From NCBI GenBank assembly GCA_034437515.1, contig DAOTTX010000315.1, forward strand, positions 1 through 23,506: 23,506 nucleotides of DNA. Direction: 5' to 3'. Both the position numbers and the translations under genes were made by a program. The DNA comes from DAOTTX01 sp034437515. GTDB taxonomy: Bacteria; Chloroflexota; Anaerolineae; Aggregatilineales; Phototrophicaceae. Positions within the stretch are counted from its first letter, which is position 1, and the number at the start of each line of letters is the position of its first letter. Shown here piece after piece: positions 14,798 through 23,501 of this stretch. The notes under the pieces were generated by a model that made no database searches, was not told where the DNA came from, and saw only the letters and a list, made by a program, of their open reading frames with translations.

Positions 14798-15895
14798 CTA
14801 TCCATTGATGCGTCCGACATACGTCGCCTCGGCGACTCGTTCCAAACGACCATCACTCAGGTTGATCTTCCAGGTGCCGTCTTGTGTCGGGTTGGTGAGT
14901 AGCAAGGCGCTGTTATCTTCCGTCCAATCAACTGGGACGACAAACGTGCGGATTGGCGTGGTCGTCAGGTTGGTTTGCGTCATCGTGAGCAGATCAACCA
15001 GCACAAACACGGTCGTAATTGACTGTGTCTCCCTACCGAAGTCCTCGATTTGTGACAGCGCATAGACCGCGCGGCGACCATCCGGTGTGAGCAGCACATC
15101 GCCGCCGTTGTCGTAAGCGGTATCCAGCCGCAGGGCTTCGATCCTGTCCTCAAAGCCGCCGCGCAGGTCGTACAGGTGGAAGTCAAAGCCGCCCAGGTCG
15201 TCGGCGAGGCGCAACCGGGCGAACTTGCCCGCACGGATCGCCGCCCCGCAGATGCAGTTCGCCGGCTCATCCGGCAGGAACTCATACGCACCGGTTGTGA
15301 GGTCGAGCGCAAAGATGCGCGTGTAAAGGCTGAACGGTGTGAACGCGCTCAGGCCGTCAAGCTGAAAATCCATGTAGAGGGTATCGCGGTTGGCGGCAAA
15401 GGCCAGCGGCTGTGCCCGGAGTTCCGGCGTTTCCGGGTCGCTGTGGCTGAAGACTATCTGCGCACCGGCACCGTTAAGCGCCGCTACCGAGGTGATCGTC
15501 TTTAGTTGCCCGCCGGGGTCGCGGCTGGTGATCGTCCAGGCGATGCGCTGGGAATCCAGCACCCAATCGACGCGGTAGGTATCCGCCAGCACACGGATGA
15601 ACGGATGCAGCCGCAGCGTGGTATCCGGCGCGACCAGCGTCACGCGGCGGTTGGCGTAATCGTAGAACATGACCTCATCACCGAAGATGGTGTAATTCTC
15701 GCCGTAGACGTCGAGTGTGTTTTCCGCGCCGTTCTGCAAGTCCATGAAGATCAGGCGATCCAGCCCGGTGGCGTCGATGTCACTTTGTACAAAGACCATC
15801 CAGGGATGCCCCGGCGCGTCCTGCTGTGCGCCTGTGCCGCCGGTCAGCAGAAACACGCCAAAGAGAAACATAAGTGCGAGCGATGGTCTAGGCAT
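14798..15895 (-). CDS. Secreted beta-propeller-like protein of unknown function
   Basis: I do not recognise a named family. The 365-residue protein has a clean signal peptide (residues 1-23, cleavage near TGA-QQ) with no lipobox. The mature part is rich in beta-strand repeats of the TolB/WD40 style: a strand ending in a value, then a phrase such as RLIFMDLQNG, RIFALDLTTGAY, DVLLTPDGRRAVYAL and TWKINLSDGR. It probably folds as a propeller. NCICG around residue 219 could form a disulfide or bind metal. The start overlaps the end of the sirtuin gene by 8 bp. No catalytic motif is seen. It could bind ligands or proteins outside the membrane. Confidence 0.75.
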   Translation of the reverse strand: MPRPSLALMFLFGVFLLTGGTGAQQDAPGHPWMVFVQSDIDATGLDRLIFMDLQNGAENTLDVYGENYTIFGDEVMFYDYANRRVTLVAPDTTLRLHPFIRVLADTYRVDWVLDSQRIAWTITSRDPGGQLKTITSVAALNGAGAQIVFSHSDPETPELRAQPLAFAANRDTLYMDFQLDGLSAFTPFSLYTRIFALDLTTGAYEFLPDEPANCICGAAIRAGKFARLRLADDLGGFDFHLYDLRGGFEDRIEALRLDTAYDNGGDVLLTPDGRRAVYALSQIEDFGRETQSITTVFVLVDLLTMTQTNLTTTPIRTFVVPVDWTEDNSALLLTNPTQDGTWKINLSDGRLERVAEATYVGRING

Positions 15896-16655
15896 CGTTG
15901 AGTAGATCCATCACGGCGGGTAGCATCTCACCGGAGGGGCCGCGCAGCTTGACATCCGCGAGCGCGGTGATGGGTGTGTCGTCTGGGTTGACCTCGATGA
16001 TCTTCGCGCCGGTGCGCCCGGCGATGCCCGGTAGCGATGCCGCCGGGTTGACCAACCCCGATGTACCGACCACCAGCATCAGATCGCAGGTCTGGCTGAT
16101 CTCCGCGGCCTTGTTAATCGCGTGTGCCGGCAACATCTCGCCAAACCACACCACATCAGGCCGGACGTAAGCGCCGCAGTGTGGGCAACTCGGCGGCCCG
16201 GCGTCCGCGTCCCATTCGAGCGTGCTGGTGTCGATGATGGTCGGCTCACCTTCGCAGTCGTCGAAGCACTTGCTCCGGGCGATGTTCCCGTGCAGATGGA
16301 TAACGTGTTCGTTGCCAGCCTGCTCATGCAGGTCATCGACGTTCTGGGTGATAACCCAGAAATTGGGCTGCCGTTTTTCCATCTGCGCCAGCGCCCGGTG
16401 ACCGGGGTTGGGTGCCGCACCGCGCACCAGTTCCCGCCGGAACTCGTACCAGCCCCAGACCAGTTTGGGGTCACGCTGGAAGGCTTGCGGTGTGGCAAGT
16501 TGCTGCGGATCGTACTGCGCCCACAGGCCGGTTTGTGCATCACGGAAGGTCGGCACGCCCGACTCCTTGCTGACGCCTGCACCGGTCAAGACGGCGGTTT
16601 GTGTGCTGGCGCGGATCACGTCGGCGGTTTGTTCGATTGCTGATTTTTGTGTCAT
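15888..16655 (-). CDS. cobB: Sirtuin NAD-dependent protein deacylase (CobB/SIRT5-like)
   Basis: Removes acyl groups from lysines using NAD. The 255-residue protein starts at the ATG at 16655 with GAGGA 8 nt upstream; the open frame upstream of this runs through intergenic repeat and is not coding. Motifs: GAGVSKESGVPTFRD (25-39), TQNVDDLHEQAG (103-114), catalytic His122 in HLHGN, and zinc Cys130, 134, 157 and 160, then VVGTSG and EVNPDD. Tyr70 and Arg73 in GWYEFRRE match the Tyr-x-x-Arg pair that, in class III sirtuins, recognises succinyl, malonyl or glutaryl groups. Divergent from the DUF4139 gene. It heads a long minus-strand run. Confidence 0.94.
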   Translation of the reverse strand: MTQKSAIEQTADVIRASTQTAVLTGAGVSKESGVPTFRDAQTGLWAQYDPQQLATPQAFQRDPKLVWGWYEFRRELVRGAAPNPGHRALAQMEKRQPNFWVITQNVDDLHEQAGNEHVIHLHGNIARSKCFDDCEGEPTIIDTSTLEWDADAGPPSCPHCGAYVRPDVVWFGEMLPAHAINKAAEISQTCDLMLVVGTSGLVNPAASLPGIAGRTGAKIIEVNPDDTPITALADVKLRGPSGEMLPAVMDLLNDA

Positions 16656-16759
16656 GTTTTTTGTCCTCATGCCCTTGAAAATCTTACCACAGGTTGCGCG
16701 GGTACGGGCTTGCGGTTCGTGAAAATGAACAAGACTCCTTCCGTCCCGACTTTTGATGT

Positions 16760-16816
16760 CCTCACCCCTACTCGCTGCGCTTGTTTTCCCTCTCCAACAC
16801 TTCGGAAGGGGTGAGG
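16760..16816. repeat. Intergenic inverted-repeat element
   Basis: A perfect 10-bp inverted repeat (16760-16769 with 16807-16816) encloses 37 nt including CTCGCTGCGC and TTTCCCTCTCC. Similar C-rich blocks lie at 23416-23440. The surrounding gap 16656-16881 between two divergent genes holds nothing else that I can identify. Confidence 0.6.
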
Positions 16817-16881
16817 CTTTATTTGTAGATTCGCCCCGGCTGCGACATGATGGTAGGGCAAACACGATCAAAGGAGATGTC

Positions 16882-18840
16882 ATGACTAAATTACCAGTAC
16901 GGGAGATGGTGTTATACAAGCACGGGGTCGGTTACTTCGTGCGCGGTGGGGAGACGGACGCGGCGGCGGTCGCGCTGACATTCCGTGAGGACGAGATCAA
17001 CGACGTGTTGAAAAGCCTGACCGTGATCGACCGGGCCGGGGGGCAGGTGCGCGGCATCCACTACCAGACGCCGATGGACGCGGCGCACCGGCTGGCGAAC
17101 ACGTCCATCAAGCTCTCGCAAAATGCCAGCCTGCTCGACCTGCTGCGGGACTTGCGCGGTCGGGAAATCGAGATGCAGGTCGAACGTACACCGGGGTCTA
17201 TCGAGACGGTCAGCGGTCGGGTGATCGGCGTGGATTACGTCGATGCGGAGCTTTACGGCATCCTCGACCCGATTGATGCGGCGCTGCTCTCGCTGCTGAC
17301 GACGACGGGTATAGAGGTGATCCGATTGGGCGACCTGCGCGGGATGAGCATCGAGGATGTGCAGGCGGCGCGTGACCTGACGTATTTCCTCGACACCAGC
17401 GCCAGCGAGGACGCCCGGCGCACGATCAACGTGCGTTTGAGTGAAGGTACGCACGATCTGATGGTGTCCTATGTTGCGCCCAGCCCGACGTGGCGTGTGA
17501 GCTATCGCGTTGTCGCCGAACGTGATGAGAACGACGAGGCCGCCGGTAAGATGCTGCTGCAAGGCTGGGGCTTGTTCGATAACCGGTTGGAAGAAGACCT
17601 CGATGATGTGCGCGTGACGTTGGTCGCCGGGCAGCCGATCTCGTTTATCTATGACCTGTACGGATCGCACATCCCTACACGCCCAACCGTGAAGGACGAA
17701 GCACGGGTTGCGCCAGGGCCGGTGGAGTACGAGGCCAGCCGTGAGTCCCGCCGCAGTGAAATTGAGGCGGTGCAAAGAAATAGCATGAAAGCCCAAGCAC
17801 CGTCTATGTCGGCGTTTTTCCGTGCAGCAAGCATGAAAGACGCGGCCGTAGCCGCGCCGCCCGCCGTCGAAAGCAAAGACGCTGGCGAGTTCTTTCAGTA
17901 CGCCGTCACCACCCCGGTGACGATCAAGCGTGGTGAGTCCGCGTTGGTGCCCATCATCGGGTCAGAAGTACGTTATGAGCGCGAATTGCTCTACAACGGT
18001 GAAAAGCTGCCGAAGCACCCGACAGCGGCGCTACGCTTCGAGAACACCACCGACCTGACGTTAGAACGTGGCCCGGTCACGCTGGTCGAAGACGGTGATT
18101 ACGTCGGTGAGGCGGTGGTGCCGTTCACCAAGCCTGATAGCGAGGTCTACCTGCCTTATGCCGTCGAGTTAGGCATCAACGTCACCGAAGAGTCCGAACA
18201 ATCGGTTGAACTGCACGGATTGAACATCGAAGATCAAATCATGGTGCTTGAGGAGTATCGCGTGATGACGTTCAAGTATACGCTAGAAAGCACGCTCGAA
18301 GACGAGCGCACCGTTATGGTGGAGGCGACCAAAAACCCTCATCATGACCTATACGAAACGCGCACACCCGACGCCGAAACCGCCACCGAACGTCGTTGGA
18401 AGGTCAGTGTGCCGGGGCGGGGCAGCGTGAATTTTACCTACAAGGTGCGTCGTCTGACACAACGGCACCAGGCGATCATGCAACTTGACCAGCCGCAGCT
18501 AGAGCGTTTCTTGCGGGAGAATCTACTCAATCAGGCCACCTATGACCGTCTGCGCGAACTGCTGGAGACATTCGCGTCTATCAAGCAGATGAGCAAGGAA
18601 CAGGGTAAACTCAAAGAGCAGATTGCAGAGATTCACGAACAGCAAGAACAGCTCCGCGCCAACATGAGCGCACTCAACGCTACCGGCGACGAGGCCGCCT
18701 TTCGTAAGCGCATCATCGGTCAGCTTGAAGCGCAGCAAGATCGTCTCGATGAAATCCACGCGGAACAGGCACGCTTACAGACGGCAATGACGGACGCCGA
18801 AAAGCGCGTAGAAGCCATCATCGAGGGGCTGGATGCGTAG
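16882..18840 (+). CDS. DUF4139 domain-containing protein with C-terminal coiled coil
   Basis: A 652-residue protein. The ATG at 16882 is chosen because AAAGGAG lies 6 nt upstream; the longer frame from 16753 runs through a repeat. There is no signal peptide. The N-terminal part (LPVREMVLYKHGVGYFVRGG, then GRVIGVDYV) precedes a DUF4139 region (about 190-550) with VSYVAPSPTWRVSYR, the classic start of the family, and LLQGWGLFDNRLEEDLDDVRVTLVAGQP. The last 85 residues are a Gln/Glu/Lys-rich coiled coil. DUF4139 proteins are widespread but without an established biochemical role; some are secreted (mucoidy inhibitor-type). A terminator follows at 18902. Monocistronic. Confidence 0.85.
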   Translation: MTKLPVREMVLYKHGVGYFVRGGETDAAAVALTFREDEINDVLKSLTVIDRAGGQVRGIHYQTPMDAAHRLANTSIKLSQNASLLDLLRDLRGREIEMQVERTPGSIETVSGRVIGVDYVDAELYGILDPIDAALLSLLTTTGIEVIRLGDLRGMSIEDVQAARDLTYFLDTSASEDARRTINVRLSEGTHDLMVSYVAPSPTWRVSYRVVAERDENDEAAGKMLLQGWGLFDNRLEEDLDDVRVTLVAGQPISFIYDLYGSHIPTRPTVKDEARVAPGPVEYEASRESRRSEIEAVQRNSMKAQAPSMSAFFRAASMKDAAVAAPPAVESKDAGEFFQYAVTTPVTIKRGESALVPIIGSEVRYERELLYNGEKLPKHPTAALRFENTTDLTLERGPVTLVEDGDYVGEAVVPFTKPDSEVYLPYAVELGINVTEESEQSVELHGLNIEDQIMVLEEYRVMTFKYTLESTLEDERTVMVEATKNPHHDLYETRTPDAETATERRWKVSVPGRGSVNFTYKVRRLTQRHQAIMQLDQPQLERFLRENLLNQATYDRLRELLETFASIKQMSKEQGKLKEQIAEIHEQQEQLRANMSALNATGDEAAFRKRIIGQLEAQQDRLDEIHAEQARLQTAMTDAEKRVEAIIEGLDA

Positions 18841-18894
18841 AACTATGACTTGATTTTCCGCAATTGCGGGAGGATACTTGCAAGCACGATAAAC

Positions 18895-18930
18895 AAAAAA
18901 TCCCGCTCAACTGAGCGGGTTTGATTTTGT
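18895..18930. terminator. Bidirectional terminator between the DUF4139 gene and tRNA-Pro
   Basis: An 8-bp perfect stem (18902-18909 with 18912-18919), drawn with a tight 2-nt loop or a slightly shorter stem, has TTTGATTTT on the plus side and ATTTTTTG on the minus side. It can stop both the plus-strand DUF4139 transcript and the minus-strand tRNA. A 12-bp palindrome (18858-18869) of unknown role lies just before it. Confidence 0.8.
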
Positions 18931-19003
18931 CGGGGTGCCCGGATTCGAACCGGGGACCTCACCGACCCGAACGGTGCGCGCTACCGGGCTGCGCCACACC
19001 CCG
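18930..19003 (-). tRNA. tRNA-Pro, anticodon CGG
   Basis: The minus strand folds as a full cloverleaf of 74 nt including the discriminator A. Acceptor CGGGGTG pairs with CACCCCG, the D stem is GCGC/GCGC with AGCCCGGTA loop, the anticodon stem CACCG/CGGTG holds loop TTCGGGT giving anticodon CGG (reads CCG), and the T arm CCCGG-TTCGAAT-CCGGG is perfect. The terminal CCA is not encoded. A CGGGG acceptor start is typical of proline tRNAs. Confidence 0.96.
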
Positions 19004-19030
19004 ATTGATGACAATTGGGTCGATAAATGC

Positions 19031-19059
19031 AGTTTACAGAAAAAGCACATTCATGACAA
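19031..19059 (-). promoter_or_regulatory. Candidate promoter for tRNA-Pro
   Basis: On the minus strand TTGTCA (19054-19059) and TAAACT (19031-19036) are 17 bp apart, with the mature tRNA beginning 27 nt after the -10. It overlaps the start of the divergent phosphatidyltransferase gene. Confidence 0.4.
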
Positions 19060-19706
19060 GAGCGAGTTTTATGTCCAAACATCCCGTCACATTGACAGAT
19101 CGTGTGCGTATCCTGACCGGGCGTTTTATGGATCCCCTGGGTCGATTTTTAGCGTCCTGGGGCGTGCATCCTGATTTGGTTACCATCCTGGGGTTGGTCG
19201 TCGTGTTGATCGCGGCGTTGTTCATCGGCAACGGTGAATTTCAGATCGGTGGGTTGGTGCTGCTGCTCGGTTTGCCGCTGGACGCCGTCGATGGGGCGGT
19301 CGCACGGGCTATGCAGCGCAAAGATAAATTCGGCGCGATGCTGGATTCCTCGTTAGATCGTTATGCTGACGGTTTAATTTTTGCCGCTTTGAGTTATCAT
19401 TTTGCCATGCAGGGGCGGTTTGATCTGCTGGTGCTGGCGCAGGCCGCGCTTTTAGGCAGTTTTATGGTCAGTTACGCACGGGCACGCGGCGAAGGTGTGG
19501 ATGTGATCGTCAAGGTGGGGTGGTTTACCCGCATGGAGCGCGTCGTGCTTATCCTGTTGATCTTGCTGCTGCCGCCCACGCTGGAAATCGGCCTGTGGGT
19601 GCTGGCAATCGGCACGAACCTGACCGGCCTGCAACGCATCTGGTATGTCTACAAAACCCTCCGCGAACGTGAGGGACAAAAAGAAATTAAAAAGGGAGAG
19701 AATTAG
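19053..19706 (+). CDS. CDP-alcohol phosphatidyltransferase (phosphatidylinositol-phosphate synthase-like)
   Basis: Integral membrane enzyme that transfers a phosphatidyl group from CDP-diacylglycerol to an alcohol. The complete family motif D-x2-D-G-x2-A-R-x8-G-x3-D-x3-D is present (residues 71-96 counted from 19071), with all metal and CDP ligands. Several hydrophobic helices follow. The N-terminal region (LTDRVRILTGRFMDPLGRFLASWGVHPDLVT) resembles inositol-phosphate-type PgsA1 enzymes, but the acceptor alcohol is not provable. Two start codons are possible, ATG 19053 or ATG 19071; neither has a strong ribosome site. The upstream frame crosses the tRNA and is not coding. Probably cotranscribed with lgt, which begins 3 bp after the stop. 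Confidence 0.9.
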   Translation: MTRASFMSKHPVTLTDRVRILTGRFMDPLGRFLASWGVHPDLVTILGLVVVLIAALFIGNGEFQIGGLVLLLGLPLDAVDGAVARAMQRKDKFGAMLDSSLDRYADGLIFAALSYHFAMQGRFDLLVLAQAALLGSFMVSYARARGEGVDVIVKVGWFTRMERVVLILLILLLPPTLEIGLWVLAIGTNLTGLQRIWYVYKTLREREGQKEIKKGEN

Positions 19707-19709
19707 TCA

Positions 19710-20624
19710 ATGGAGTTCCAAAGAGAAATTATCGAGATCGGCTCCTTGCAGATCCGATATTACGGCATCATCATCGTGCTTGGCATGTTGGTGGCGACCG
19801 CCATCGCTGCCGGGATCGCCAAGCGCACCGGGCGTGACCCGGAACACGTTTACGGGGCGCTGACCTGGGCGATCATCCCCGGCATCATCGGGGCGCGGTT
19901 GTGGTTTGTGCTGTTCCCGCCGGAAGCGTCCGTCGATGCCGGGCGTGACGCGGCCTATTTTTTCGAAAATTTTTTCGACCTCAATGACGGCGCGATTGCC
20001 ATCTGGAGCGGGGGACTGAGCATCTTCGGCGCGGTGATCGGCGGTCTGCTGGGGGCGTATATTTACCTGCGTAAGAACGACCTGCCCGTGCTGGAATGGC
20101 TGGACATCGGCGCGATTGTGCTGCCGCTTGGTCAGGCGATTGGGCGCTTTGCCAACTTCGTCAATCAGGAGTTGTTCGGCACGCCGATCACACAGGAATG
20201 GTTGCAGTGGGCCGGCCTTGATCTACCCCGCAATGTACGTGAGGCCGCCGGATACAGCGGCATCCGCTTTGAAGACGCGGTGTTCCACCCCTTGTTCGCT
20301 TACGAAGCCCTGTGGAGCTTTTTAGCGTTCGTCGTGCTGTTCTGGTTATACAGCAATCAACGGGATCGCTTCCGTACCGGTGATTTCTTCTTGATCTACA
20401 TCATCCAGTACAGCTTCATTCGCTTCTGGTTGGAATTCATCCGTGTGGAAACGACCATGATCCCCGGCACCGATGTAAACCTGTCGCAGGCGGTGTGTGT
20501 GGTGGGTATGGTGATCGGACTGGTTGGTCTGTTCATCCGGCATCAAGGCAGCGAGGAAGGCTATACTATCACGCCGATGCGCCGCCGCGAGAACGAGACC
20601 AACACGGCGCAACCGGCGACCTAA
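19710..20624 (+). CDS. lgt: Prolipoprotein diacylglyceryl transferase
   Basis: Attaches diacylglycerol from phosphatidylglycerol to the lipobox Cys of prolipoproteins; multi-pass membrane enzyme of 304 residues. The signature GRFANFVNQELFG (145-157) matches GRxGNFxNxExxG with Arg146. RYYGIIIVLGML (16-27) forms the first helix and contains the conserved Tyr region; WSGGLSIFGAVIGG (99-112) matches the substrate loop, with Phe106 where the E. coli enzyme has His103, as in some Gram-positive homologues. The C-terminus carries RFWLEFIRVET. The tail after 280 is hydrophilic and variable. GGGAG lies 11-12 nt upstream of the ATG, inside the end of the preceding gene; a terminator follows. Confidence 0.95.
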   Translation: MEFQREIIEIGSLQIRYYGIIIVLGMLVATAIAAGIAKRTGRDPEHVYGALTWAIIPGIIGARLWFVLFPPEASVDAGRDAAYFFENFFDLNDGAIAIWSGGLSIFGAVIGGLLGAYIYLRKNDLPVLEWLDIGAIVLPLGQAIGRFANFVNQELFGTPITQEWLQWAGLDLPRNVREAAGYSGIRFEDAVFHPLFAYEALWSFLAFVVLFWLYSNQRDRFRTGDFFLIYIIQYSFIRFWLEFIRVETTMIPGTDVNLSQAVCVVGMVIGLVGLFIRHQGSEEGYTITPMRRRENETNTAQPAT

Positions 20625-20652
20625 AACCAGACATCACCTGCTGAACGCCCAT

Positions 20653-20680
20653 GCCTCGAATCCTCGATTCGGGGCTTTTT
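20653..20680 (+). terminator. Intrinsic terminator after lgt
   Basis: A 9-bp stem with one G-U pair (20653-20661 with 20667-20675), a 5-nt loop and TTTTT (20676-20680). It separates the lipid-enzyme unit from the ABC exporter unit. Confidence 0.8.
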
Positions 20681-20682
20681 AA

Positions 20683-20711
20683 TTCATCTGGCCTGCAACC
20701 TGTGTGATAAT
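20683..20711 (+). promoter_or_regulatory. Candidate extended -10 promoter for the ABC exporter genes
   Basis: TGTGATAAT (20703-20711) is an extended -10. The -35 (TTCATC, 20683-20688) at 17 bp is poor. It lies 35 nt before the ABC ATPase start and just after the lgt terminator. Confidence 0.45.
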
Positions 20712-20746
20712 GTGAGGGTGACGAGATAGGATAACATAAAACTTCT

Positions 20747-21677
<931 letters not shown>

Positions 21678-21694
<17 letters not shown>

Positions 21695-23213
21695 ACCGCT
21701 GACGACCCCACAGGAAAAAACCGGACGTATCGCGGGGGTGCGGCGTTTGTTCGCCAATGCGCTGATTATCACCCGGCGTGAGGTGCGTGATAGCTTCCGT
21801 GATTGGCGCATCCTCGCGCCGATTGTGGTGCTGACGTTCGTGTTCCCGTTTTTGGCGCAGTTCCTCGGTGCGCAGTTTCGCGGCTTCATCGCCGGTTACG
21901 GCGGCGCGGAGATCATCGGTGACCGCACCTTCCCGTTTTTGCTGATGGTGGTGGGCTTCTTCCCGATTTCGATCTCGCTGGTGATCGCGCTGGAGACGTT
22001 CGTCGGCGAAAAAGAACGGCGCAGCCTGGAACCGCTGCTCAGCACGCCACTCTCCAACACCGAACTGTATCTTGGCAAGACGCTTTCCGCTATGATCCCG
22101 CCGCTGATTTCCAGCTACGGCGGCATGTTTGTCTTTCTGATCAGTTTGATGATCGGCGAGGGATGGCGACCACAGTTTATGCTCATCTTGCAGATCTTCT
22201 TGCTCACGACCGTGCAGGCGCTGGTGATGGTCACCGGGGCGGTGGTGGTCAGCAGCCAGACAACCAGCACCCGCGCCGCCAATCTGCTGGCGAGCTTCAT
22301 CATCATCCCGATGGCGCTGCTGGTACAGGGTGAGGCGTTGATTATGTTCGTCGCGCCGGATGCCGGTTCCTGGGCGGGGATTCGGGCGTTGTGGGCGATT
22401 GTGTTCGGTATGCTGGTGGTCGCGGTGCTGCTGCTGCGGGTCGGCAACAGCATCTTCAACCGTGAGGAACTGCTGGGCAGCACAGTGGATCAGCTCAATC
22501 TGCGCGGCGTCTTCGCTAAGTTATGGCGTTACATCCGCGCCTACGACGATGACGGCACCCCGGCGCGGAATCTGTTTGAGTGGTACCGGCGCAGCATCCC
22601 GTATACGCTGGGCACGCTCAAGCTGCCGCTGATGGTAACGGTGGGGGTGTTTGTAGCGGCGATGATGGCGGGGGCCATCTTCGGCTCCATCCCGCGCTGG
22701 CAGATTCCGTTTGACGCCATCACTACCGAGCGCGAGGTCGCCAGTTCTGCCGATGATGTCGGTTCGTTCTTCGGCACCAGTTTTCAAAACCCGGAGACGG
22801 TGCGCTTCATCTTCGTGCAGAACACACGGGTGCTGTTGGGGACGCTGCTGCTGTCATTGTTCACGTTCGGTGTTTTTGCACTGGTCATCCCGCCGATCAC
22901 GTTCGCGGTGTTGGGGTATCTGGTCGCGCAGGTGATCGCCGCCGGGTTCAGCCCGTTTGATCTGCTGGCGGCGTTGCTGCCGCACGGCATCGTGGAAATC
23001 CCGTTGATTGCACTGGCGACGGCGATGGCCCTGGCGATGGGCGCGGTGGTCACCCGTCCGCCGAGGGGGGATACGGTCGGCAATGCGTGGATGAAACGCT
23101 TTGGCGATACGGTCAAGGTGTTCGTCGGTGTGATTTTGCCAGGGTTGATTATCGCGGCAATCCTCGAAGCGTACATCACGCCGGAAGTCGTCCAATGGGT
23201 GTTCGGGAGCTAA
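21678..23213 (+). CDS. ABC-2 permease fused to a SpoIIM-like domain
   Basis: A 511-residue multi-pass membrane protein. Residues about 25-260 are an ABC-2 permease of the NatB type: RREVRDSFRDWRIL after the N-terminus, and ETFVGEKERRSLEPLLSTP (106-123) on the first cytoplasmic loop. After a charged hinge (262-310), residues about 312-505 resemble the SpoIIM family: several helices, FVQNTRVLLGTLLLSLFTFG and the hallmark PHGIVEIP (435-442). SpoIIM proteins support spore septum peptidoglycan remodelling in Bacillus, and relatives occur in non-sporulating bacteria with unknown roles. The ATG at 21678 has GGAG 7 nt upstream inside the ATPase gene, so expression is coupled. The fusion suggests an exporter that also acts at the envelope. 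The substrate is unknown. Confidence 0.88.
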
Positions 23214-23225
23214 ACCCCACCCCGG

Positions 23226-23272
23226 CCCTCCCCGCTTCCCTGTGCGACTGCGTCGCGCCGCTACGGGGAGGG
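23226..23272. repeat. Intergenic inverted repeat
   Basis: A 9-bp perfect inverted repeat (23226-23234 with 23264-23272) encloses 29 nt that includes GCGACTGCGTCGCGCCGC. It starts 13 nt after the permease stop but lacks a T-run, so it is not a typical terminator. Confidence 0.65.
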
Positions 23273-23333
23273 TGCTGTACTAATGGACGAATGAAAAAGG
23301 AATCACATAGAAGCAAACAATTGTGTCTGCCCA

Positions 23334-23364
23334 GGCGACCACACCGGGTCGCCCCTACGATCTG
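23334..23364. repeat. Intergenic inverted repeat, GGCGACC/GGTCGCC
   Basis: GGCGACC (23334-23340) and GGTCGCC (23347-23353) form a 7-bp stem, followed by CCTACGATCTG. The reverse complement begins like the element at 4849-4880 (GTAGGGG). It is probably one family of dispersed intergenic repeats. Confidence 0.55.
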
Positions 23365-23415
23365 TGAACGTCTTTTTTACTTACAAGCACGTCGCCTTAG
23401 AAGCTGTTTGAAAAG

Positions 23416-23501
23416 CCCTCACCCTGTTTCCCTCTCCCCAGGGAGAGGGACTTGAGAACGATTTTCTCCCCTTCTCCCAGCGAAGCGTTGGGGAGAAGGG
23501 G
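23416..23501. repeat. Double-hairpin intergenic repeat near the window end
   Basis: Two consecutive hairpins: 23430-23438 with 23441-23449 (9 bp), and 23468-23478 with 23491-23501 (11 bp, loop CAGCGAAGCGTT). The first C-rich block resembles the 16760-16816 element. No gene is supported between 23214 and 23506: an open frame running into it from 23087 on the plus strand is a shadow of the permease gene. Confidence 0.65.

Noticed and set aside
16753..16881. In-frame extension upstream of the DUF4139 gene
   Set aside because: It consists largely of repeat sequence, while AAAGGAG directly precedes the ATG at 16882.
16656..16919. In-frame extension upstream of the sirtuin
   Set aside because: It crosses an inverted repeat and the start of the divergent DUF4139 gene; the ATG at 16655 has a good ribosome site.
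16912..17796. Long minus-strand frame opposite the DUF4139 gene
   Set aside because: Antisense shadow; no signal for translation and no recognisable motif.
18921..19052. In-frame extension upstream of the phosphatidyltransferase
   Set aside because: It runs across the tRNA-Pro gene on the other strand.
23087..23455. Open frame across the permease 3' end and the intergenic repeats
   Set aside because: It begins inside the permease gene in another frame and continues through palindromic repeats; no independent support.
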